A stretch of 64,000 nt of DNA from positions 62,001 through 126,000 of the forward strand of contig LRBF01000057.1 of NCBI GenBank assembly GCA_001580565.1, given 5' to 3'. This document shows positions 33,952 through 42,382 of the stretch, one piece after another (within the stretch, counting starts at the first letter, position 1; every line of letters begins with the position of its first letter). This DNA comes from Caballeronia megalochromosomata. Lineage in GTDB: Bacteria > Pseudomonadota > Gammaproteobacteria > Burkholderiales > Burkholderiaceae. Position numbers and translations under genes: made by a program. The notes under the pieces are model-generated. The model was not told where the DNA came from. It did no database searches and saw nothing but the letters and a program-made list of their open reading frames with translations.

Positions 33952-35406
33952 TCAGGCTTTCGCCTCCGGACGCCTGGCTTCGGTTGCGCCCTGTTTCACC
34001 GTCTTGACGGTCTTCTCGGTCACGGAGGTCGCCGTCGCGACGCTGCGCAAGTCCGAAAGGAACGAATCGCGCCAGACCGAAAGATTGTTCTCGCGCAGCG
34101 GCGCCATCATGTCGGCGTGACGCGCCTGACGCTCGGCGAGCGGCATCGACAGCGCGCGCTCCAGCGCTTCGGACATCTGCGACAGATCGAACGGATTGAC
34201 GACGAGCGCGCCCGGCAACTGATCCGCCGCGCCCGCGAACTGCGACAGCACGAGCGCGCCCGGATCGGCCGGATCCTGCGACGCGACATACTCCTTCGCG
34301 ACGAGATTCATGCCATCGCGCAGCGGCGTCACATAGCCGACCTGCGAGAGGCGGAACAGCGCCATCAGCAGATTGCGCTCGTACTTGCGGTTGAGATACT
34401 GGATCGGCGTCCAGTCGAGCTGGGCGAAGCGCCCGTTGATGCGGCCCGCCTCGCCTTCCAGATTCCGGCGGATGCGCTGATAAGTCTGCACGTCCGAGCG
34501 CGTCGGCGGCGCGATCTGCACGAGCGAGACCCGGCCATGCCAGCCCGGCGCATTCAGCAAAAGCCGCTCGAATGCCTGAAAGCGTTCGACGAGACCTTTC
34601 GAATAGTCGAGGCGATCGACGCTCATGATGAGCTTGCGCCCGTGCATGCTGTCGCGCAGGCTTTTCACCTGCTTTCGGTTGGCGAACTGGTCGGCGGCCT
34701 TCGCGATGGCGTCCGGATAGATGCCGATCGGATACGCGCCCACTTTCAGCATGCGGCCGAACGCCTGCAGCATGCCGTCTTCTTCGTTGAAATGACCGCG
34801 GCTCGTGCGCTCCACATAATCAATGAACGACTGCTTGTCGCTGTCCGTCTGGAAGCCGACGACGTCGTACTGGCACATCGCCGCGATCAGTTCCTCGTGC
34901 GGCGGCACGGTGCGCATGATCTCCGGCACCGGAAACGGAATGTGCAGAAAGAAGCCGATCGGGTTCGCGACGCCGAGCTTGCGCAGCTCCTGCGCAAACG
35001 GGAGCATGTGATAGTCGTGCACCCAGATGATGTCGTCGGGCTTTAGCATCGACTTCAGCTTCGCGGCGAGGCTGGCGTTGACGCGCATATAGCCCGCGTA
35101 TTCCTCGCGATCGAAACGCGAGAGATCATTGCGATAGTGAAACGTCGGCCACAGCGTGGCGTTCGAGAATCCACGATAGTACTGGTCGTAGTCGCGGCGC
35201 GTGAGTCCGACCGTCGCGTAGGTCACCTTGCCGCCCTTCTCCAGGACGGGAGCGCCCGCTTCGCCCACGATCTCGCCGCTCCAGCCGAACCACACGCCCC
35301 CAGTCTCCTTGAGCGCATCGAGAACGCCGATCGCGAGGCCGCCCGCGCTGGGCTTGCCTTCCTGGATCGGTGCGACGCGATTCGATACCACGATCAATCT
35401 GCTCAT
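33952..35406 (-). CDS. otsA: Trehalose-6-phosphate synthase
   Basis: 484 residues, GT20 family. Seen are the N-loop LIVVSNRVAP..AGGLAIGVLDALKETGGVWFGWSG, IIWVHDYHMLPFAQELRK, FFLHIPFPVPEIMRTVPPHEEL, VGFQTDSDKQSFIDYVER, the nucleotide-sugar site SVDRLDYSKGLVERFQAFERLL, and TPLRDGMNLVAKEYVASQDP..LVLSQFAGAA. It joins UDP-glucose and glucose-6-phosphate to trehalose-6-phosphate. No otsB phosphatase gene is next to it. The last 25 residues are a low-complexity Thr/Val/Lys tail. It sits among stress genes. Confidence 0.95.
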   Translation of the reverse strand: MSRLIVVSNRVAPIQEGKPSAGGLAIGVLDALKETGGVWFGWSGEIVGEAGAPVLEKGGKVTYATVGLTRRDYDQYYRGFSNATLWPTFHYRNDLSRFDREEYAGYMRVNASLAAKLKSMLKPDDIIWVHDYHMLPFAQELRKLGVANPIGFFLHIPFPVPEIMRTVPPHEELIAAMCQYDVVGFQTDSDKQSFIDYVERTSRGHFNEEDGMLQAFGRMLKVGAYPIGIYPDAIAKAADQFANRKQVKSLRDSMHGRKLIMSVDRLDYSKGLVERFQAFERLLLNAPGWHGRVSLVQIAPPTRSDVQTYQRIRRNLEGEAGRINGRFAQLDWTPIQYLNRKYERNLLMALFRLSQVGYVTPLRDGMNLVAKEYVASQDPADPGALVLSQFAGAADQLPGALVVNPFDLSQMSEALERALSMPLAERQARHADMMAPLRENNLSVWRDSFLSDLRSVATATSVTEKTVKTVKQGATEARRPEAKA

Positions 35407-35526
35407 TACAGCATCACCTCATCAGTTGTCGTTGCATGCTCGAATTGGCGATCAAGGGTATGCAAAAGTTGTGCCTTTTTGTCGGTATTTGTAAATGAAA
35501 CTTTGTATGAAGATGTTACGGACGAA

Positions 35527-35561
35527 CGAAAATACGCGGCGAACCCACGCCGCGTAGAAAT
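35527..35561 (-). terminator. Terminator of the small Pro/Asp-rich protein gene
   Basis: TACGCGGCG (35533-35541) pairs with CGCCGCGTA (35548-35556) around AACCCA. On the minus strand it is followed by TTTTCG; a T-rich run on the plus side also permits use in that direction. Confidence 0.65.
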
Positions 35562-35597
35562 TTTTATTCTTGTGCCGGGTGCTGCAACCGGCCGGAA

Positions 35598-35834
35598 TCA
35601 CGCGTCCTGCTCGGAGCCCAGATCGCGCTGATAGTCGATACCCTCTCGGCGCACGCCACCCTGATTGTGATCGCCGTCGGGCGGCGTGCCAGGCGCGGGG
35701 CGGTTCTGACCGGCGGGATCGTGATCGGCGGGCGGCGCGGATGCGCCCTGTGCGCCGGCTGCCTTGGCCGCTTCGGCGCGCGCTTCGCGCTTGGAAGAGT
35801 GACGCGCGGAGCGTCGAAGTGCGGGATGCCTCAT
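35598..35834 (-). CDS. Small hydrophilic protein
   Basis: 78 residues. The N-terminal third is basic (MRHPALRRSARHSSKREARAEAAKAAG). The rest is rich in Pro, Gly and Asp (PPADHDPAGQNRPAPGTPPDGDHNQGG...DYQRDLGSEQDA), so it is probably disordered. A TGGAGGC ribosome site seven bases before the ATG and a terminator behind it support a real gene. No family recognised. Confidence 0.6.
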   Translation of the reverse strand: MRHPALRRSARHSSKREARAEAAKAAGAQGASAPPADHDPAGQNRPAPGTPPDGDHNQGGVRREGIDYQRDLGSEQDA

Positions 35835-35911
35835 GATGCCTCCAGAGAAGAAGGCCGTCGCGATAGTGACGTCGGCGGCGTCGGACCGTGCGCTTTGGGA
35901 AGCGCGGCTTC

Positions 35912-35947
35912 AGAAAAAGCGACCGGCGACAGAACGTGTCGCCGGTC
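35912..35947 (-). terminator. Terminator of the proline-rich protein gene
   Basis: GACCGGCGACA (35921-35931) pairs with TGTCGCCGGTC (35937-35947) around GAACG. On the minus strand it is followed by GCTTTTTC. It lies about 110 bases past the stop of the Pro-rich gene. Confidence 0.65.
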
Positions 35948-36057
35948 ATTGTTGCGCCATCCGTTGTAATCCCTACGTCCCGGATGGAAACTTATTCAAA
36001 CCTTGCACGAATTCTGGGCATTGTCCAACGTCTGCAGTCCAGCGTCCTATTGCGCTG

Positions 36058-36276
36058 CTAGTACACGTGCGGCGTTTCGCCCGGTCCCGGCGGCGGATCG
36101 CCGATCGGCTGTGACGGCGGTTCCGGCGGCTCGCGCGTGGGATCCGGATTCGTGTCGGGCGGAATCGGCGTGGGCGGCGGCTGATCCGGCGGCGTCACCG
36201 GCGGGTCCGGCGGCTGCGGCGTCTGAGCTTCGATACGCGCACCAACGGAGGCGCGGGTGGACATGTTGAGCGACAT
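36058..36276 (-). CDS. Proline-rich small protein
   Basis: 72 residues. After a short lead (MSLNMSTRASVGARIEA) the chain is dominated by Pro with Asp, Glu and Thr (QPPDPPVTPPDQPPPTPIPPD..., PPEPPSQPIGDPPPGPGE). An AAGGAGT ribosome site is seven bases upstream. No family recognised. The polyproline-type chain suggests an extended linker-like or surface-binding peptide; function unknown. Confidence 0.6.
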   Translation of the reverse strand: MSLNMSTRASVGARIEAQTPQPPDPPVTPPDQPPPTPIPPDTNPDPTREPPEPPSQPIGDPPPGPGETPHVY

Positions 36277-36440
36277 GGCGGACTCCTTGCGGTCTTGTGA
36301 TCGTACTTTTCCATCCGCACCAGGCGCCTCGCGCACGCACGCGGATGTCATACGATCGACAGCAAGGGGCATGCCCCTCAGACACATCGGGTCCGCACCC
36401 TCCTGTCCCATTATCGGCGTAGAAAACGCGCCTGCCAATG

Positions 36441-36471
36441 AAAAACGCCTGCGCTGTTAAAAGCCGCAGGC
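36441..36471 (-). terminator. Terminator of the sigma-54 response-regulator gene
   Basis: GCCTGCG (36447-36453) pairs with CGCAGGC (36465-36471). On the minus strand it is followed by G then TTTTT, 29 bases past the stop. Confidence 0.7.
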
Positions 36472-36499
36472 AGTGTTTTCGTCTAAAGATAAGCGAAGT

Positions 36500-37903
36500 T
36501 CAGTGATTTTCGCTTTCGGACTCGTTCATGTCGCCACCCTCGCCGACGGCAGCCTTGTTCGCGTCCTCGCCATACTCGACGAGCCGGTTATAGAGCGTTT
36601 TCAGGCTGATGCCGAGGATTTCGGCGGCGCGCGTCTTCACGCCGCCGCACTGGTCCAGCGTGGCAAGGATGAGTTGCCGGTCCGCCTGCGCGAGCGACGT
36701 GCCGAACGGAATCGTCACCGCCGTGCCCGCCGATGGCTTCGACAGCGAAATCTGCAGCGGCACGGTCGCCGTGCTGTCGGAGTCGTTCGCCGACATGATG
36801 TACGCCCGCTGCACGTAGTTCTTCAACTCGCGCACGTTGCCCGGCCAGTTGTACGAGCCCAGCATCTCGCGCACGGCCGGCGGGAAGCCCTTCTTCGTGC
36901 TGTAGCGGGCGTTCAGCTCGTCGAGAAACGCCTGCCCGAGCAACTCGACGTCCTTGCCGCGCTCGCGCAGCGGCGGCAGGTTGATCGGGAACACGTTCAG
37001 CCGGTGATAGAGGTCGAGGCGCAGCTTGCCTTCGAGCACGGCCTGTTCGGGATCGCGGTTGGTCGCGGCGATGAGGCGCACGTCAGTCTCAAGCTCCTTG
37101 GTCGTGCCAACGCGCATGAACATGCCCGTCTCCAGCACGCGCAACAGCTTCACCTGGAGCTCGATCGGCATTTCGGTGATTTCGTCGAGGAACAGCGTGC
37201 CGCCGTTCGCGCGCTCGAAATACCCCTTGTGCTGCCGATCCGCGCCCGTGAACGAGCCGCGCTCGTGGCCGAACATCTCCGATTCGATCAGGTTCGGCGA
37301 AATCGCACCGCAGTTCACCGCGATGAACGAATGCTTGCGACGCAGGCTGAGTTCGTGCAGCGTCTGCGCGGCGACTTCCTTGCCGGTGCCCGACTCGCCG
37401 ATCAGCAGGACCGACGCGGCCGTTGGCGCGACCCGGCCGATCTGGTCGTAGACCGTCTGCATGGCGGGCGAGTTGCCGAGCATGAGGCCGAAGCGGCCCA
37501 TGCGGCGCAGTTCACCACGCAGCGTGCCGATTTCCGCTTTCAGGTCGCCGGCGCGCGGCAGGCGTGAAAGGATGGCTTTCACGCGCTGCATGTTGATCGG
37601 TTTGACGAGATAGTCGGTGGCGCCCATCTTGAGCGCGCTGACGGCGGATTCCACCGTCGCGTGACCGGTGATCACGATCACCTCGACGCCCGAGCGCGGG
37701 TCGAGATCCTCGAAAAGATCGACGCCCGTGCCGTCGGGCAGTTTGAGGTCGGTGAACACGACATCCGGCGTCTGCCGCACGAGCTGAATGCGCGCCTCGC
37801 GCAAATCGCCGGCGGTGGCCGTCGTCAATCCGTCTTCGCCGATGATCGCGGCTAGCGCCTCGCGGGTACTGGGATCGTCATCGACAATCAATACGTGTGG
37901 CAT
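36500..37903 (-). CDS. NtrC-type sigma-54-dependent response regulator
   Basis: 467 residues. The receiver domain (1-115) has LIVDDDPS, phospho-acceptor Asp in VVFTDLKLPDG, ITGHA and VKPI. The AAA+ domain has Walker [43 protein letters not shown] (sigma-54 loop reading GSFTGA instead of the usual GAFTGA) and RLNVFPINLPPLRERGKD. The C-terminal Fis-type HTH is [22 protein letters not shown]. The start is the Met before PHVLIVDDD. No sensor kinase gene is adjacent, so it is an orphan here. Target promoters are unknown. Confidence 0.9.
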   Translation of the reverse strand: MPHVLIVDDDPSTREALAAIIGEDGLTTATAGDLREARIQLVRQTPDVVFTDLKLPDGTGVDLFEDLDPRSGVEVIVITGHATVESAVSALKMGATDYLVKPINMQRVKAILSRLPRAGDLKAEIGTLRGELRRMGRFGLMLGNSPAMQTVYDQIGRVAPTAASVLLIGESGTGKEVAAQTLHELSLRRKHSFIAVNCGAISPNLIESEMFGHERGSFTGADRQHKGYFERANGGTLFLDEITEMPIELQVKLLRVLETGMFMRVGTTKELETDVRLIAATNRDPEQAVLEGKLRLDLYHRLNVFPINLPPLRERGKDVELLGQAFLDELNARYSTKKGFPPAVREMLGSYNWPGNVRELKNYVQRAYIMSANDSDSTATVPLQISLSKPSAGTAVTIPFGTSLAQADRQLILATLDQCGGVKTRAAEILGISLKTLYNRLVEYGEDANKAAVGEGGDMNESESENH

Positions 37904-38238
37904 TGCGTCTCGAATTCTTCCAAAGCGTTTCAGGGTCACACGCCGTGTGGCGGCGTGGTCTTCTCCGGGCGGCAGGGATACCGCGCGGGCCGGTGCGATT
38001 CGCGATTACGGCCGATTCAAGATAATCGGCGCGCCGCAAAATGCGCGAAAAATAAAATAATTTCCGATGATCTGCACGCTTGGCTCAAACCCGGCGTAAG
38101 TTTTTCCATTTAGGCAACTTATGGCCGGAGTTTCACTGATTATAAGCGTTTATCACGATAAAAACGCACGCTGATTCAGCGTGCGTTTCATTGATCACAC
38201 CATTGAATTACCACCAATGGCGGGCGTTCCAAGCGCTT
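37904..38238. other. Gene-free stretch upstream of the response regulator
   Basis: About 335 bases. AT content rises between 38000 and 38150 (for example AAAATAAAATAATTTCCG and TTATAAGCG), which is where the response-regulator promoter should be. It also holds the terminator palindrome at 38161-38190. No gene seen. Confidence 0.4.
38161..38190. terminator. Near-perfect palindromic terminator
   Basis: AAACGCACGCTGA (38162-38174) and TCAGCGTGCGTTT (38176-38188) are exact inverted arms with only one base between. With A-rich and T-rich ends it can act both ways; its clear client is the small membrane protein gene on the minus strand. Confidence 0.7.
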
Positions 38239-38475
38239 TTAGCTTCGCGGAAAATGCCACGCGTCGGCGGTGCCGCCGACCGTACCATGACCATTTACGC
38301 CCTGCGTGCCCGCGCCGGTAGCCGGCGTCAGCACCTTGCCGCCCTCGTCCTCCCAGCGGCTGACATCGCGCGCCGTGCGTTTTCCCGCGGCATCCTGCGA
38401 CTGCACCCATTTCCATGCGAGAACGCTGCCGACTGCGAACAGCGCGCCAAAAATTCCGATCGAAGGCCGTGCCAT
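38239..38475 (-). CDS. Small single-pass membrane protein
   Basis: 78 residues. One N-terminal membrane helix (IGIFGALFAVGSVLAWKWV) is followed by a hydrophilic tail (SQDAAGKRTARDVSRWEDEGGKVLTPATGAGTQG...). A GGGAGA ribosome-like site precedes the ATG. No family recognised. It is next to DUF883 and another small membrane protein on the same strand. Confidence 0.6.
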   Translation of the reverse strand: MARPSIGIFGALFAVGSVLAWKWVQSQDAAGKRTARDVSRWEDEGGKVLTPATGAGTQGVNGHGTVGGTADAWHFPRS

Positions 38476-38567
38476 ATCTGTTTTCTCCCGTGTTCAAGAA
38501 AAATCATGCTGCCGCTGAAACGGCAGCCCGCCGCGACGCGACGCACTCACCCGGAATGCGCGACGAA

Positions 38568-38885
38568 TCAGCGGGAAACCAGAAGGCCCACCAGAAAACC
38601 GACGCCCGCGGCCATGCCGAGCGACTGCCACGGATTGTCCTTCACGTACTTCTCGGTGCAGTCGACGCCCGCGCGATAGCGGCTTTGCGCGCTCGCCTGC
38701 GCATCCTCCAGCGCGCCGCGCGCAGTATCGACGTGATCGCGCAGACGTGAGCGCAGCGCATCGACGCCCTCGCCCGGCAGCGTCGCCGACAATCGCAGCA
38801 GTTCTTCCGAATCGTTCAGCAGCACCTTGATGTCTTCGATGATCTTTTGCTTGCCCAACGCAAGCTGGACAGTCGTTTGACTCAT
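38568..38885 (-). CDS. DUF883/ElaB-YqjD family protein
   Basis: 105 residues with the family pattern: an amphipathic helical body (IIEDIKVLLNDSEELLRLSATLPGEGVDALRSRLRDHVDTARGALEDAQ) and the C-terminal membrane anchor DNPWQSLGMAAGVGFLVGLLVSR. ElaB/YqjD-type proteins are tail-anchored and bind ribosomes in stationary phase. It is 92 bases upstream of the next small membrane protein gene on the same strand. Confidence 0.9.
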   Translation of the reverse strand: MSQTTVQLALGKQKIIEDIKVLLNDSEELLRLSATLPGEGVDALRSRLRDHVDTARGALEDAQASAQSRYRAGVDCTEKYVKDNPWQSLGMAAGVGFLVGLLVSR

Positions 38886-38937
38886 GGAATGTAGTCCTCG
38901 CCCAAGTGGGGTTTGTCTGGATCGGGTCGACGCGGAA

Positions 38938-39294
38938 TCAGCGCGTCTCGGCGACCGGCATGCGGGCCACGGAAAGACGCGCGCCCGCTGCGATGCGTGA
39001 GCGCAGGCTGCGCACGACGCCGCTCGCCATCAACGCCCCGCCCATCGCGCCGAACACGAAGCTCGTCACGTTCGCGGCGCGCGCGAGGGCCGGCGTGCCC
39101 GCCGCATAGCCTAGCACCGCGCACATCAGCGCGGTGACGAGCGCGACAGCGGCCCAGTGATAGATGTCGATCGGCTCGCCGGCCGTGAGTTCCTGGCGAT
39201 CACCGCCCGCGCCATGCGTGCGTCGCGTGCGGGCCGGCCGCGTGGGGATCGTGCGCTCGTAGGCGCCCCCGTCGAAACTAAAAAAGTCTTCCAT
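38938..39294 (-). CDS. Hypothetical two-helix membrane protein
   Basis: 118 residues. A hydrophilic N-terminus (MEDFFSFDGGAYERTIPTRPARTRRTHG) is followed by two membrane helices (WAAVALVTALMCAVLGYAAG and ANVTSFVFGAMGGALMASGVV) and a basic tail. No family identified. Its stop is 52 bases before the DUF883 start, so an operon is likely. Confidence 0.65.
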   Translation of the reverse strand: MEDFFSFDGGAYERTIPTRPARTRRTHGAGGDRQELTAGEPIDIYHWAAVALVTALMCAVLGYAAGTPALARAANVTSFVFGAMGGALMASGVVRSLRSRIAAGARLSVARMPVAETR

Positions 39295-39881
39295 GATGCT
39301 CCGCCTCTCTCGCCCATCCTCGTGTGCGCGCGTCGGGCGCATTGCCCGTCGCGAACTTTCGAATAAGAATCACGATGACCGATGCTTACGCAGCTTTCAT
39401 GCCAATGCCGATGAATCAGGGCGCAAAGCGTCCCTGGCACGCGGATGCGCCGATGATCGGGTAACAATTACGTCGCGGCCTTGTAAATTCTCAGTGCGTA
39501 AAGGAGAACCTTTCCGCAAGTGCCTCAGCCGTACCGCGCCGCATCAGACAAAATACGCCGCAGCCTAGCCAGCGCATTGCCGCAAGGTCGTTGCGAATGG
39601 TTAAATAGCGTTTATGAGATAGGCTCGTTTGCAACCAGTCGACGTTGCGGAAACACCCGATGCAGATGAGCACGGACCGACGCACCACGAGGGAGAGCGG
39701 CTCACGCATCGCGTGAGCACGACGGGCAGCGCGCACGGGCGCGTCATATGCCGATGCGCGGTCACCCAAAGTTGCGCCGCTCGCGCGCGACGAACCGCGC
39801 CAGGCCGATTGCAACCGGAGGCGCCCGCGCAGTCCGGCGCCCGCCCACTACATACGCAGCACTCACGAACGATCAGGACAC
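39295..39881. other. Long gene-free stretch before the sigma-54 activator
   Basis: Nearly 590 bases with no supported gene. Open frames here lack ribosome sites and run across the next gene in a wrong frame. A small inverted repeat AAAGGAGAACCTTT lies near 39500. The divergent promoters of the membrane-protein gene and the activator gene must be here. I found no -24/-12 element. Confidence 0.4.
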
Positions 39882-40949
39882 ATGGCGTCAACCGATCTGG
39901 ATCCGCCGACCGCCGCGGTCGGCGATACACCCGCGCAAAGAAGGCGCAACACGGGAGAAGTGCCGGGCCTGAAGTCCTATGGACTGCTCTACGGCTCCTC
40001 GCCCGTGATGCTGGAGCTGTACGCGCAAATCGAGCGCGTCGCCGCGACCGATGCCACCGCGCTCATCATCGGCGAGTCGGGCACCGGCAAGGAACTCGTC
40101 GCCCGCACGATTCACGACCAGAGCGCGCGCAAGGACGCGCCGTTCATCGCGGTGAACTGCGGCGCGATTCCCGATAACCTCATCGAGGCCGAGCTCTTCG
40201 GTCACGAAAAAGGCAGCTTCACGGGCGCGGTGCAGGGACGTATCGGCTATTTCGAGCATGCGAACGGCGGCACGCTGTTTCTCGACGAAGTCACCGAGAT
40301 GTCGCCCGTGCGGCAGGTGAAGCTCCTGCGCGCGCTGGAAACGGGCACGTTCTTTCGCGTAGGCGGCAACGATCTCATCAGCTCCGATGTGCGCGTGATC
40401 GCGGCCACCAATCGCGATCCCGTCACGGCGGTGAAGGAAAACGGCTTGCGCGAGGATCTGATGTATCGCCTCGCCGTGTTCCCGTTGCGCGCGCCGCCCC
40501 TGCGCGAGCGCGATTCGGACCGCGAACTGCTCGCGCAGCATTTCCTCTCGGAGATGAATGCGCAGGAAGGCACCAGCAAGGTCTTCAGCAAACGCGCACT
40601 GGATGTGCTGCGCACCTATTCGTGGCCGGGCAACGTGCGCGAGCTGAAGAACACGGTCTATCGCGCGTTCATCCTCGCGGAGAAGACGGTGGAGATCGCG
40701 CATCCGCATCTCGCGTCGCGCGTGAAGAAGCCCGTCACGCAGGGCGACGCGATGAACGTCTGGGTCGGCACGCCCCTCGCCGACGCGCAGAAGCAAATCA
40801 TCCTCGGCACGCTCAAGCATTGCGGCGGCGACAAGCGCCGCGCGGCGAAAGCGCTCGGCGTGAGCCTGAAGACTTTGTATAACCGCCTCGGCGCATACGA
40901 AAACGAGGACACCGACGGCGGCGACACAGCCTCGGGCGGCGAAGGCTGA
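39882..40949 (+). CDS. Sigma-54 activator without a receiver domain (PspF/HrpS-like)
   Basis: 355 residues. Only about 30 N-terminal residues precede the AAA+ domain, so there is no receiver or GAF sensor. Walker A is GESGTGKE; the sigma-54 contact loop is [34 protein letters not shown]; then [24 protein letters not shown] and [11 protein letters not shown]. The C-terminal Fis-type HTH is [22 protein letters not shown]. It should activate sigma-54 promoters unless held by a separate inhibitor. Close in sequence to the response regulator at 36.5-37.9 kb, hence probably a paralogue that lost its receiver. Confidence 0.9.
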   Translation: MASTDLDPPTAAVGDTPAQRRRNTGEVPGLKSYGLLYGSSPVMLELYAQIERVAATDATALIIGESGTGKELVARTIHDQSARKDAPFIAVNCGAIPDNLIEAELFGHEKGSFTGAVQGRIGYFEHANGGTLFLDEVTEMSPVRQVKLLRALETGTFFRVGGNDLISSDVRVIAATNRDPVTAVKENGLREDLMYRLAVFPLRAPPLRERDSDRELLAQHFLSEMNAQEGTSKVFSKRALDVLRTYSWPGNVRELKNTVYRAFILAEKTVEIAHPHLASRVKKPVTQGDAMNVWVGTPLADAQKQIILGTLKHCGGDKRRAAKALGVSLKTLYNRLGAYENEDTDGGDTASGGEG

Positions 40950-40984
40950 TTCGGCGGCCATCCTTCGTCTGCATGACTTCCGGA

Positions 40985-41017
40985 AGCGAGCGCGCATGGC
41001 CGCGCTCGCTTTTTTTT
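40985..41017 (+). terminator. Terminator after the receiver-less activator
   Basis: AGCGAGCGCG (40985-40994) pairs with CGCGCTCGCT (41001-41010) around CATGGC and runs into seven T residues. Confidence 0.85.
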
Positions 41018-41241
41018 GCGGCTTCGACTGATACGCCGGTCGCAACGCGTTCCCCGCGCTTGCAATTTCTTGCAATTTTCCCGAACCGGTAATTAGAAGC
41101 ATGCTTCAAAATGCGCGAAGCCCCCGCATGGCGGAGTCTGTGCTTTGCCGGGCGGCGGCTTGAGGGCAAGACCTCAAGAAGATTCGAGTTCCTCGACCCC
41201 GATGGCAAGCGTCGGGAATCGGCAGACGAAGGAAAAGCAAC

Positions 41242-41796
41242 ATGCAGATCAGGGTCCATCGGCGCGGCTCGCGCACCGCCGCGCTCGCCGCGCTTATCTC
41301 GGGCGCCATCGCTTGCGTGAGCCTCAGTGGATGCAACTCGCTCTACAGCGAAGGCGCGACGGCCGGCGCGGGTATCGCGGGCGCGGCGATAGCGAACAGC
41401 GTCACCAGCAACGCCGCGGTGGCGACGGGCATCGGCCTGGGCGCGGTCGCCGCGGCGCGCGCGGGCGTGCAGTACAGCCAGCGCGTCGTCCATACCAACA
41501 CGCAGGATCAGATCGCCTCGATCGCCGGACCGCTCGCGGTCGGCGCGGTCGCACCGTGGAAGATGGTGCATTCCGTGCCGATCGAAGAAGACGAGAAAGG
41601 CCGCGTGACGGTGAGCCGCACGATCAGCAGCGGCGTGCTCGAGTGCAAGGAGATCGTATTCTCCGTCGATCGTGACGCGACCAAGGATCGCGCCGCCGAC
41701 AGCGCGTTTTACGTCGCGTCGGTGTGCCGTGACGGCGACAAGTGGAAGTGGGCGTCGGCCGAGCCCGCTACGCCGCGCTGGGGCTCGCTGCAATGA
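41242..41796 (+). CDS. Lipoprotein, first of a tandem paralogous pair
   Basis: 184 residues. A long basic lead and hydrophobic core end in a lipobox (VSLSGC), so the mature protein is predicted to be lipidated. A glycine/alanine-rich zipper follows (GAGIAGAAIANSVTSNAAVATGIGLGAVAAAR). The C-terminal domain contains VAPWKMVHSVPIEEDEKGRVTVSRTISSGVLECKEIVFSV and the end DKWKWASAEPATPRWGSLQ. An AAGGAAA ribosome site precedes it. Its stop overlaps the start of the second paralogue by 4 bases. Function unknown. Confidence 0.8.
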   Translation: MQIRVHRRGSRTAALAALISGAIACVSLSGCNSLYSEGATAGAGIAGAAIANSVTSNAAVATGIGLGAVAAARAGVQYSQRVVHTNTQDQIASIAGPLAVGAVAPWKMVHSVPIEEDEKGRVTVSRTISSGVLECKEIVFSVDRDATKDRAADSAFYVASVCRDGDKWKWASAEPATPRWGSLQ

Positions 41797-42317
41797 CGCT
41801 GTCTCTCGACGTACCTCTGGCGCTGCGTCTCGGTCTCATCGCGGCGGGCGCCGCCGCGTGCGTGACGATGAGCGGATGCGCGTCGATCGGCGCCGCGGCC
41901 GGTGCGACGGCCGGCATCGCGACGGGCGCGTTCACGACGAACCCGGCCATCGGGCTCGGGGTGGGCATCGCGGTGCAGGCGGCCACCGACGAGGCGGTCA
42001 AGCACGTGACCAAATCGCTGCATCAGGACCAGCAGGTCATGATCGCGGTGACGGCGGGCGTCTCGCAGGTCGGCGAAACGAGGCCGTGGAAGGTCAAGCA
42101 CACCTTGCCGGTCGAGAACGGCCATGGCGAAGTGCGCGTGCTGCGCGAGTTCAGCAGCGCGCTCGCGACGTGCAAGGAATTCGCGTTCTCCGTCGTCGAC
42201 GGCGACGACGCGAAAGCGCCCGCCGAGTGGTTCATCGCAACGGCTTGCCAGCAGACGAGCGGGTGGAAGTGGGCATCGGCGGAGCCTGCGGTCGAGCGCT
42301 GGGGGAATTTGCAGTAG
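41793..42317 (+). CDS. Lipoprotein, second of a tandem paralogous pair
   Basis: 174 residues, with lipobox VTMSGC after a hydrophobic signal, a glycine-zipper stretch (GAAAGATAGIATGAFTTNPAIGLGVGIAVQAAT) and a C-terminal domain parallel to its neighbour: RPWKVKHTLPVENGHGEVRVLREFSSALATCKEFAFSV and SGWKWASAEPAVERWGNLQ. The shared WKWASAEPA..RWG.LQ end and matching layout show a duplication. ATGA overlap with the first gene gives coupling, so the two are likely made in similar amounts and may form a complex in the envelope. Confidence 0.8.
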   Translation: MTLSLDVPLALRLGLIAAGAAACVTMSGCASIGAAAGATAGIATGAFTTNPAIGLGVGIAVQAATDEAVKHVTKSLHQDQQVMIAVTAGVSQVGETRPWKVKHTLPVENGHGEVRVLREFSSALATCKEFAFSVVDGDDAKAPAEWFIATACQQTSGWKWASAEPAVERWGNLQ

Positions 42318-42339
42318 CGTACTGCCGGCCTGAACGTGC

Positions 42340-42374
42340 AAAGCGCGGTTCCGTTGCGGACACCGCGCTTTTTT
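42340..42374 (+). terminator. Terminator after the lipoprotein pair
   Basis: AAAGCGCGGT (42340-42349) pairs with ACCGCGCTTT (42362-42371) and continues into T residues, 23 bases past the stop. Confidence 0.8.
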
Positions 42375-42382
42375 CATGGCTT

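Noticed and set aside
39629..40177. 182-codon plus-strand frame before and into the sigma-54 activator
   Set aside because: It runs out of frame into the conserved AAA+ domain, and no ribosome site precedes it.
41133..41152. Possible second sigma-54 promoter before the lipoprotein pair (TGGCGG with a TTTGC further on)
   Set aside because: The -24 element has mismatches and the distance to the -12-like TTTGC is too long.
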